A stretch of 49,976 bases of DNA from Oppiella nova (taxonomy: Eukaryota; Arthropoda; Arachnida; Sarcoptiformes; Oppiidae): NCBI GenBank assembly GCA_905397405.1, contig CAJPVJ010000056.1:1-49976 (forward strand), given 5' to 3'. The notes beneath the pieces are model-generated. The model was not told the DNA's origin and made no database searches. It saw nothing but the letters and a program-made list of their open reading frames with translations. Below are positions 1 through 9,148 of the stretch, one piece after another. The position numbers and the translations under genes were made by a program. Numbering within the stretch: the first letter of the stretch is position 1; every line of letters begins with the position of its first letter.

Positions 1-127
1 TTAACTTGAAATGCATTTAAATGCCAATCAATTGACACAAACAGTGAACCCATTAATGATAATCAATAGTAAAAGCATTTCATACAAAGACCTCAAGACA
101 TGCAGATATTTGTTACGATTCTCTTAT
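1..127. repeat. Left arm of a perfect 127-bp inverted repeat
   Basis: Bases 1-127 are the exact reverse complement of 2226-2352, where position i pairs with 2353-i. The arm covers most of PUSL1 exon 1. Because the right arm starts immediately after the single N at 2225, this is probably a shared contig end rather than a biological repeat. Confidence 0.9.
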
Positions 128-1572
128 ATGGGAACCAATTACACGTAAATCTAACCAAACATTGTTTTCATGATTCAATTCATTTGTGGATCCGTTTGCA
201 GAGGACTTCAGAGACAGAGCAACAGAGATGACACCATATCTGCAGAGACTGACCATTCAATTCAGTACCAAATTGAGGTAAAATGAGTGCAGATATGAGA
301 CAATCATATGAAGAATGTGTGCATTAATGGCAAAACAGTGATTGATTACAATGTGGAGTGACTTCTCTCTCCAAGAATGCCATCCAAAGACAACTGCGAC
401 CCATATATGGCGCCAGACTTGCCATCAGTAGTCGCACAGACAGTGGAGTCCACGCTGTGGTCAATACGGCTCACTTGGATCTCACCCATCCATCCACTGA
501 CACCAGATATAAGCCATCGTTTATAACACAGTCTGTGAACACATATCTGGCGAAGAATGGACACGAGATAAGGCATGTCTCACATGAAGACATAACTTGG
601 TCTTGAATATATTGTTTTGCAGACTATTGAGCACTCAATTGGTTGCCAACGGCTTCAACAGTCGGTCGGACGCCAAATGGCGGACCTATTTGTATCGGTT
701 GGCAGTTGTGAACTCGCCAGTGGATCCAAGCATCAAATGCTTGGACTGTTATCTCCCGATTTGGGAACTAAACAAATGTCATATAATTAGGTAAATGATG
801 TCTTATAAGCGATGAATAGACCATTTATTTGATAACTTATACCGATATCTGTATTATGGAAATGGATTCAGAGGTCCTGTCAATGCGGATGAGATGTTAA
901 GAGTTGTGAACTTATTTAAAGGGAAACACGATTTCCGTAGCAAATGTGGTTTTCGTGTTGGTTTACCACTGTTTGTCGATTTAGCCCTGTGTTTATTTTG
1001 TTAGCAACTTGAGTTACATTTGGTTAGTTTTTCAAACGTAAGTTAATGACTGTGAGTAGAACGAAATAGTCTTCCAATAAGTTTATGGAGTTTTGAGATC
1101 AAATGCAAATCTTTTCTATATAATCAGGTATTGTTTAATCATAACCTGTGGTTATTATGATTATAATTAACTGCAAATTTGTAATCAAAGATCAGACGAA
1201 TGATTGGCGGTATTATCGATGTCGGTCTCAATCGATTTAAATACGAACACATGGAGTGGCTTCTGAACAACCCGTCTCATAAGAATTGGGGGTTTCAACA
1301 AACTGTAGCTCCGGCTAAAGGTTTAATTGACATTTAAATACTGCGGTAATTCAAAGTTTAATAAATACTTGTTCAATAATAGGCTTATGGCTATTAGATG
1401 TCCATTATGATCAAAACGGTAAATTTAAGATCGAAATGCTTTAAAAGTAGTGTTTATTTTAATTTTCCATTAAATAGACTTAAAATTATACGACGATTTG
1501 GGCAATAAAGCGAATGAGTTTGCAAATAGTTATCCCAATTATAGCGAAATCAGTCATTTCACTGAACATTAA
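56..1572 (+). CDS. PUSL1: PUSL1-type tRNA pseudouridine synthase (TruA family)
   Basis: Predicted to convert uridine to pseudouridine in tRNA; the PUSL1 branch of the TruA family is generally mitochondrial or nuclear. Supported exons: 56-144 (ATG at 56; core FSYMGTNYTG), 202-277 (GLQRQ motif), 376-572 (catalytic motif SRTDSGVHA, whose Asp is the TruA nucleophile), 623-790 (WRTYLYRLA), 872 to about 948 (GKHDFRSKC), ending at 1127 (KSFLYNQ), 1191-1320 (RRMIGGIIDVGL and VAPAKG), 1383-1418 (LWLLDVHYD) and 1478-1572 (stop TAA). An AATAAA signal lies at 1606-1611. The block order matches PUSL1 proteins through to the C-terminus. The intron 573-622 appears to use a GC-AG donor, because no GT donor keeps the frame. 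Exons between about 948 and 1127 are uncertain; 1005-1037 and a 1070 start are candidates. The sequence upstream of 56 belongs to a repeat shared with the other side of the N at 2225, so the start codon is the first available ATG rather than a proven one. Confidence 0.85.
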
Positions 1573-1605
1573 ATGCATTTATTGTATATTTTGTTAATTT
1601 TGAAA

Positions 1606-1611
1606 AATAAA
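1606..1611 (+). terminator. Polyadenylation signal of the PUSL1 gene
   Basis: Canonical AATAAA 34 nt after the PUSL1 stop codon, in a T-rich context. Assigned by position and motif only. Confidence 0.55.
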
Positions 1612-2224
1612 AGAATTATTCAATTGATTAATATTCATGTAATTAATAAGGTATATGACCGATAGTAGCATTTGTAATAAATGACAGGTACTCTACCTAT
1701 TATAACACAATATTGTAATGCCATTCCTAGTATGTGTTTCCGCACTAAAGACTAAGAATTTGGTAAGTCTTGTAAATTATAGATATTCGAGAAATATTTT
1801 GTAAAAATTAATTTTGTTTAATAAGTTACCCATGGTAAATATATTGGTATAATTATATAAATATTCGAAGCAAAATAACATTCATTAAAAATATACCAAG
1901 TTAAATTGAGTTGAATATTCTCATAAATATTCATCTTACAGTAACTTATAGTTGGCATAAAATTTTGAGACAAACCCTAGAAAGTGCCCTTGCTGGTTAG
2001 TTTAAAAAACACTGATGAACACTATACTGTCACCAACATTATAAGTTAAATTTACAAGGAAATTTATTTTTAAAAATTATAATCAAAATTTCTTAACTTG
2101 ATTTTAATGTGTGAATTTACCGTGATTGTGTGCAGTCGTTAATTCAATATTTAATTATTATATTATATTAAGCTAACTTACATTTACAAACTAATTTTAT
2201 TATCACTTACTAGTGAAAACTAAA

Positions 2225-2225
2225 N
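2225..2225. other. Single N: assembly junction
   Basis: One undetermined base directly precedes a perfect inverted copy of the window's first 127 bases. This suggests that two contigs sharing a terminal 127-mer were placed next to each other here. Confidence 0.85.
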
Positions 2226-2352
2226 ATAAGAGAATCGTAACAAATATCTGCATGTCTTGAGGTCTTTGTATGAAATGCTTTTACTATTGATTATCATTAA
2301 TGGGTTCACTGTTTGTGTCAATTGATTGGCATTTAAATGCATTTCAAGTTAA
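2226..2352 (-). repeat. Right arm of the 127-bp inverted repeat; partial PUSL1 exon 1 copy
   Basis: Exact reverse complement of 1-127. It carries a minus-strand copy of the first 72 nt of PUSL1 exon 1 (2226-2297) with no downstream exons. It abuts the N at 2225, so it most likely marks a contig join. It should not be called a second gene. Confidence 0.9.
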
Positions 2353-2800
2353 CAGTCATTGAAATGTTTGACACATTTACCGGTCAAATATGTTTGCATT
2401 CGTGTCACAGATGGCAGTCAATGCTCTAAACCTCTCAACGGATTACGAAAGGATACAAAAAGATCTGATCCGACGTCCAAATAAGATACTGTCAGCACTT
2501 AAACATAGTTTAGTAATCCGTGTCCATTCATTGTCTTATTTGACAATATATTGCAAACATTGATGACATTGAAGCAGACAATCACACGAAATACAATGAA
2601 ATCCAGAATCGGATTCAATTTGAGATGAATGTATGATTCACTGAACACTCAATTACCTGCACTTGTGCTCAATATTTAGGAAGCTTTGGATGAAAAGCAA
2701 TTTCCTAATGAATTCCGTTACTGTATGATAAGCTTAAGTTATTTAAGAACTTGTATAATATTTTAATAATACAGTGTATAGTAATAGTAATTACAGTCAT
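2353..2800. other. Spacer, nothing recognised
   Basis: AT-rich, with no long ORF and no domain signal that I can see. It lies between the contig junction and the foldback element. Confidence 0.5.
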
Positions 2801-3189
2801 TATATCGGGTGTCCCATCGTATCAGTACGACTTCTAAATTAATTTTTAAATATTTACAATTATATTTTGATAACAAAAACTATACCACAATGTTGGAAAT
2901 TTATTAACATTTTATGTGGAATTCATAAAATATTCACCAAATGCCTACCCTGGTCATTATTTTAGTTTTACTGCATGCATGTCTGTTTTTTATGCAAAAA
3001 AAATCGTGAATTTCTTAGAGCGCTATGACATTATGACCAGGGTAGGCATTTGGTGAATATTTTATGAATTCCACATAAAATTTTAATAAATTTCCAACAT
3101 TTTGGTATAGTTTTTGTTAGTAAAATATAATTGTAAATATTTTTAATTTAATTTAAAAGTCGTACTGATACGATGGGACACCCGATATA
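2801..3189. mobile_element. Foldback / MITE-like element with ~155-bp inverted arms
   Basis: The sequence reads as a near-perfect inverted repeat centred at about 2995. The outer ends are TATATCGGGTGTCCCATCG on the left and its complement on the right. Arms run roughly 2801-2958 and 3033-3189, with a few mismatches and one small indel, around a spacer of about 75 nt. There is no coding capacity. The ends start inside a TA-rich stretch, as expected for Tc1/mariner-type non-autonomous elements that insert at TA, but a target-site duplication cannot be separated from the symmetric ends. It lies downstream of (3' to) the Tdc gene. Confidence 0.8.
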
Positions 3190-3601
3190 TTATAGTAATG
3201 TATAGATATTATAAATGAACATTACCTGGATTAGTCATTGAATGTATTATGAATTGTATCACAAAAATGATTACCATTTTTTCATTGGGTACAACATATT
3301 ATCGTTTTAATACTCACAAAGATTTTACCATCATCATATAATCATAATTGTTGTATAATTCAACTAATACTACAAGTTTGATCAACTTTAGAAAGTGTAC
3401 TTGGTATGTTTGTGGGAAGCGTGACATTTGAAACTAATTTTATTCTAATGATTAATTTGCTTACAATTGAACGATTGATTAATAATAATAGACAACAATA
3501 TATGAATAAACAGTAATATAATTATAACTTTAGTTAACAATTATTTGGAGAGACTTTCGATACATTAGTAGATAATTGGTGAGAGGTTTGGATAAAAGCC
3601 A
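3190..3601. other. 3' flank of the Tdc gene
   Basis: AT-rich sequence between the foldback element and the Tdc stop codon. It probably holds the Tdc 3' UTR, because the gene reads leftward. No other feature was recognised. Confidence 0.4.
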
Positions 3602-6600
3602 TTAGACGGGAGTTGTATATTGAATGAGATTAGTGTCAGAATCTGCCGGATCTGATGTATGTCTTCTGGTATTACCAGAGGAAGAGAGGGCGCGGACTAT
3701 CTTTGGGTTATAGAGCTTAGGGTCGGAAACCATGCGAACGAAGAAACTTCGTTTATATCTGAGACTCATTTTCCTCTTGCGGTCCAACATAAACACCTCA
3801 TCCACGGCCTCGTCCTCCACGTTCTCCTTCTGCTCCTCCGCCACCTGTTTGCGTGCTTTGGTGTCCATTTCGATGATCTCAAACAGGTCTGACGCAAACT
3901 GACTGATCACATGAAATGCGTGATCGATGTCGTGGTCAGTGGCGCGTTGGGCGCAGACACAGAACCGGATAACGTAGTGGTCGTTGAGAGACGCGGGAAC
4001 CATATGAAGCTTTCCCGAGGCATTGATCGACGACAACAGCTTCTGGTTGATAGTGTTCGAGCCCTGAACCACGTATAGTCTATTAGTGATCAACCAATTC
4101 ATAGTGAATGCAAACAATGGTTACCTTCAGACGAAAGCAAACTAATCCCAAATGGACTTCATTCATGACTTCAAATCTTTCATCTTTTCTTACAAGAAGT
4201 TCAAAACGTTTAGCCAGTCTTACGTGCTATACATATAAGTTAAAGTCATTTACTCAACACTTTTCATTATTTATTAAGTATTTTTTAAATTCATTTATTT
4301 CTAGACTTATATTAATTATTATTACTATTATAATGTAAAGAACATACTACTGTATTAGTTTGATTAGTTTAAGATAAAAGTTAAAACTTTTAATTTATTA
4401 AACTAATCAATAATTTGAAAAATGAATGCATCGGTTGACACTTGTGTGCATTTCAGTGTTCACTGTATTTTGTTTTCAAATGGTAAGCATTCAATCATGT
4501 ATTCAAAAAACGTTAATTTATATTGAATTTTCTCATTAAGTAAATAATATAAGTAATGAAATAAAATGAATTTGTGTTTAATTGATTAATTGATTTGTGA
4601 GTACTTCTCTGATATACTTTTGCAGTCCTTCCACTCCATAGTTGCGAATAACAAACCATAGTTTAAGGCTTCGGAACCTACGGCTGAGAGGTATACCCCA
4701 GTGCTGTGGGCATCAAGTTTTGAAACGTTTTGAAAAATGATGTTCACTTCAAAAGTCAACTCTAATATCACTCACGCGATAATCAATTGCTTTTTCAGAA
4801 TAGCTGTGTTGCAGATACAGGGGATCGACTACCAGTGCCTCAGTTAGTTTGAACCGATCCTTAACCCTATGAAATGTGTATTTCCATTTGAATGCCATTT
4901 ATATGCATATCATGTATGACTAACCAGAGCAGAGAGCAATCAAAATTGACCAACATCCATTTGTTAGGATTCATGTTAAATGATGAGGCATACTGTCAAT
5001 TATATCACATTTCTATTATTATACACTATATTACTGTAGTATTATATAATAGATTCAATTCATACCTCTGCGCCATACATGAGGTATTGAAATTCAGGAC
5101 ATATGAAAGCACTGCCAGCATAAGCGGCGTCCACGTGAAGCCAAACACCTTATAAGAAATGTACTTTTAAAGTAGCTATTCTCGTTAATTGATATGACCG
5201 TGATATAAAAATTAAATCATTTTTATACAATTAATGTGTGAATCAGTTTATTTCGATATTCATATTGATAAGTAAGAAAGGCTACTTTAAAAGTACATTT
5301 CTAATCTTAAAGTATAAGTGGAATATAGGAATTTTTGTTAGTACTGTATTCACGATTTGTCAAGTATTTACAGAGTTATTAAATAAATTTTATTTAAGTT
5401 ACAATGGGCGATTCTAAAATATTTTCTAATAATCTGATTTTATTGAACAATCTTTGTTATATTTTTGTTTGAAACATAACAGCAGATTTTAATAGATAAG
5501 GAAATTTAGAAGTTATTCAAACCGCTAATCAGTAAATATATGTGTATAACTAAGTTATATATACATCTATTGTAGATGATAATTACAAGATATCGCAAGA
5601 TAATTACCTTATACATAATTGTAAGATTAAACAAAAGTTACTACGGTACTGTATTAGTTAGAAGTAGAACGAATGACCAAATTTGTGTTCAAATATTTAG
5701 TGAATCTTTTGTTGATCACTTAAAAACTGATAGAAAACTTAATTTTGTTAAAGTTATTAGTAGAATACAAGTTGACAATTATAGATACGAAAGTATAGCA
5801 CAGATTTGAAATATCATTGATGTTTTAAGTTAAGATTGCAATATGATATAAACAGTAGTAAAGATTACAGATTTTAATCAAATATTTTGTCACACAAAGT
5901 TAGAAAATCAATTGAATTTATTTCTTTTAAAAGAAAACACTTTTTATATTTACTGCCATTACTTCTCATAAAAGTTAAACCACTTTTTAAAAAATATTTT
6001 ATTCCTATGATGTCAAAATGTGTTAGATCAGAGTCGAGATTGTAAATGCAATTTTAAACAATGTTAGTCTGTTTTCAAATATTATACTTTTTAAAAAAAA
6101 TATTGTTAATCAATTGATTGAATTATATGCATTATTGTATTGAGCATTGATTAATGATGGTAATTGTTTGTCTCTATAAGTCATGAATGTGTTATGAACG
6201 GAGGCTTACCTTCCCGTTGACAGACAGGTCCGATCTCATTGATTGCATCGAAGGAACAGCAGGAAGTGGTGCCGAGAGTGGCCGACACAAAGAACGGCAC
6301 TAAACCTATTTCGCGATCCTCTTGCATGGCTTTCATCTTATGTTCAACTGTTAATATCTATGCTTTCATATCGTGTCTAAACTTTATAGTAACTACAAAA
6401 TTCAATTCTAACGTTATACTATATTTGTCATCATTTCTAATGTCTAAAATTAGTTTATAAAAAGTCACACAAAGTTAGAAAATCAATTGAATTTATTTCT
6501 TTTAAAAGAAAACACTTTTTATATTTACTGCCATTACTTCTCATAAAAGTTAAACCACTTTTTTAAAAATATTTTATTCCTATGATGTCAAAATGTGTTA

Positions 6601-9148
6601 GATCAGAGTCGAGATTGTAAATGCAATTTTAAACAATGTTAGTCTGTTTTCAAATAGTATACTTTTAAAAAAAAATATTGTTAATCAATTGATTGAATTA
6701 TATGCATTATTGTATTGAGCATTGATTAATGATGGTAATTGTTTGTCTCTATAAGTCATGAATGTGTTATGAACGGAGGCTTACCTTCCCGTTGACAGAC
6801 AGGTCCGATCTCATTGATTGCATCGAAGGAACAGCAGGAAGTGGTGCCGAGAGTGGCCGACACAAAGAACGGCACTAAACCTATTTCGCGATCCTCTTGC
6901 ATGGCTTTCTCTAATGGCATTCCCCTTAACGTAAAATTCTGGTCCGTATCGAGAATCCTGAGTTTTATAAAAGCGATTTTCGCTGCCTTCTCCACACACG
7001 AGTGAGCCTTATATGTGAACGAATATAGTCTATAATCACATAATACATGCAAATTGTGTGAACAAATCTTTTATTTTACTTCTTTAGAACAATATCCTAT
7101 TAATTTCGAGAGTAGTATGCCTTCCTCTATGAAGGGCTGCTGTTGTTTGAGGACTCGGATGGCATTATGTCGCGCCGCCAACAGTGACACTAACACACAA
7201 TCACTCGCTGAGCCCTTCAATGCAAAAGAATTCAATTATCACTCACTTTAACATCAATTCATTCTCTCTTTTGTCAGATTTTACTTTTTCATTACTATTT
7301 ATATCCAACTCTTTTATATTAGACGTAAACTCCACTATTATTTATACAACTCAAGTTTTTTTAGTGACATACAGGTAGATTTACTGTAACTGTTTACAGA
7401 TTATTTTTAATTTTTAATTTTTAATGAGAATATATAATATAGACATTCCTATTAATATCATTTTATAATACTAATTTGTAGACAAAAATGTAAAAATTAA
7501 ATAATGTTGACATAAAGTGATACAGTAGTAAATCATATTATTATTTTATTAATATACTGTATTTACAACTCACTAATATACTGACATATTGCTATTATAA
7601 GTACTATTATAATGTATGAAAAAAGTTTAGTACCAGTTTGTATAAAAGATTTTCTGATCTTATAATAAAATCACAATCAAAGCTAATATCATTTATTTTT
7701 ATAACATATTATGTTAATATCTCATAGGCTAAAATTAATAGCATTAATTCAGTTATAAAATCAAATCATTTCTGTTCGAAGATTTCTTATTATTATAAAT
7801 ACATTTAATATTAAGTATTTTTAATTCAAAAACTATTTGAATTAAATGTTTGGTAATATAAGATGTGTTGATTAATTCAGTTATAAAATCAAATAATTTC
7901 TTTTCGAAGATTTCTTATTATTATAAATACATTGAATATTAAGTATTTTTAATTCAAAAACTATTTGAATGAAATGTTTGGTAATATAAGATGTGTTGAC
8001 ATTAAATGAGATTTATAGCAATACCTGTATAACTCCCCCGCCTTTGCTTTTATGATCTGAGAGGCAAAGGAATTCCTCCGGCAAACCAATCATTTTTCCG
8101 ATCCAGTCTAACATTATGATCTCCAATTCAGTACAGGCAGGACTGGAAGCCTAAATACGAGACATATTATAATACATTTTATAGGCATTTATAATAAAAA
8201 TCTATTTAAATGTTGCAAAATAAAGTTACAAATACTGTATACTAAAATTGAATCTGTTTTAATTTAATAAATTTAATTTTAATTACACAACTAAATACAT
8301 TCTTAATATTTTTTATTTTGAAATGATAATTTTAAGTTAATGAAAATTGTGTTAATCTCGAGTACATTTAAGAAATAAAATTCTATGATATTGTATTTAA
8401 TTACCGTAGCTAATGCGATATTTAGTTATGGTTAATTCACATATAGATTGAAAAGTCTAACAAGTGAAACACAATAAAAATTAAGATACTATAAATTTAA
8501 AACATTGAGTTGTAACCTCTAAAACAAATTGATTTAATACTAATTAAAACGCTTCCTTAAAAATTAATTTTAATTTATTCATAAGATATTTTAATAAAAA
8601 TGCATTTAAAAAGTATAAATTTCACTAAAAGGTAATTTCATTACTTTTCAAATAAACGTTTAAATAAGTATAATTAGATGTTTATCATTGATATACAGTA
8701 TTTGTTAGTTTATACAAAGTTTACTTCAACTCTACTTTAACAGTAATTTACAGTAACTGTATTCATGCTAAACAGTATTGTATGTGAAATATGATGATAA
8801 CTACTGTATTTTGTAATGAAATGGTATTCATACCCATGAAAAGCCGACACATCCGATGCCATCGGAGAGCATTTCTGCGAGGATTGAAGGGTAGGAATTG
8901 CCGGCCGGGAAGTACGCGTGAAACCTCGGGTGCTGCCAATGGGTGACTCCGGGCATTATATACTTCTCGAAGTCAATCATAATCTTGTCCCAATCTTCGG
9001 ACCTTTTAGGGGCTGAGTCTGGAAGAAAATCTTTGAGATATCCGGGTTCGACATCAGGCGTGACTCGTCTTTGAGAGATTGTCTCTAAATAGTCTGCGAT
9101 GTAATCAACCATTTGTTTTCCGCGACGACGAAACTCTTTGGTATCCAT
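3602..9148 (-). CDS. Tdc: Tyrosine decarboxylase (group II PLP-dependent decarboxylase)
   Basis: Decarboxylates tyrosine to tyramine, the first step of octopamine/tyramine synthesis in invertebrate neurons and other cells. Ten exons, all in phase: 8834-9148, 8025-8150, 7080-7214, 6785-7007, 5066-5148, 4925-4992, 4776-4866, 4605-4703, 4125-4226, 3602-4063; 567 aa. Landmarks include [19 protein letters not shown], the PLP-contacting HVDAAYAG (Asp near 273), and the Schiff-base lysine in NPNKW (near 305, as in aromatic amino acid decarboxylases). The C-terminal extension has [13 protein letters not shown] and YNPKI, which I associate with arthropod Tdc rather than dopa decarboxylase; that is the main reason for the specific call. 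The start [10 protein letters not shown] matches the usual family start, although the frame stays open upstream to about 9343. The intron between 5148 and 6785 contains a duplicated half-exon (6210-6334). Histidine or dopa decarboxylase is a less likely alternative. Confidence 0.88.
5155..5302. repeat. Small foldback with 22-bp perfect arms in a Tdc intron
   Basis: Bases 5155-5176 and 5281-5302 are exact reverse complements (core GTACTTTTAAAGTAGC), separated by 104 nt. The left arm starts 7 nt from the splice acceptor of the exon ending at 5148, so a hairpin could form next to the 3' splice site. It could be a tiny MITE remnant. Confidence 0.7.
5889..6334. repeat. Tandem segmental duplication, copy 1 (with partial Tdc exon)
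   Basis: About 446 nt nearly identical to 6464-6909 (offset 575); I counted only about three differences, all in A/T runs. It ends abruptly inside the exon-homologous sequence at 6334. Confidence 0.88.
6210..6334 (-). pseudogene. Duplicated half-exon of Tdc
   Basis: Copy of the last 125 nt of the Tdc exon 6785-7007 (encoding [15 protein letters not shown] and the following residues), with its GT donor intact. It lacks the exon's first half and the original acceptor. An AG just upstream on the minus strand could serve by chance, but inclusion would repeat about 41 residues inside the catalytic core. It is probably skipped. Confidence 0.75.
6464..6909. repeat. Tandem segmental duplication, copy 2 (covers 3' part of Tdc exon)
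   Basis: Second copy of the 446-nt unit. It includes the downstream 125 nt of the real exon 6785-7007, its GT donor and the following intron sequence. It is separated from copy 1 by 129 nt of unrelated AT-rich sequence. Confidence 0.88.
7743..7999. repeat. Two-copy 128-bp tandem repeat in a Tdc intron
   Basis: The unit starting ATTAATTCAGTTATAAAATC occurs at 7743-7870 and again at 7871-7998, with a few substitutions between copies (for example CATTTCTG versus AATTTCTT). Because the copies differ, it is probably a real duplication. It sits about 25 nt downstream of the donor of the exon 8025-8150. Confidence 0.85.

Noticed and set aside
2226-2297. Second PUSL1 gene on the minus strand
   Set aside because: Only part of exon 1 is present, it is identical to 56-127, and it abuts an N; assembly artefact is simpler.
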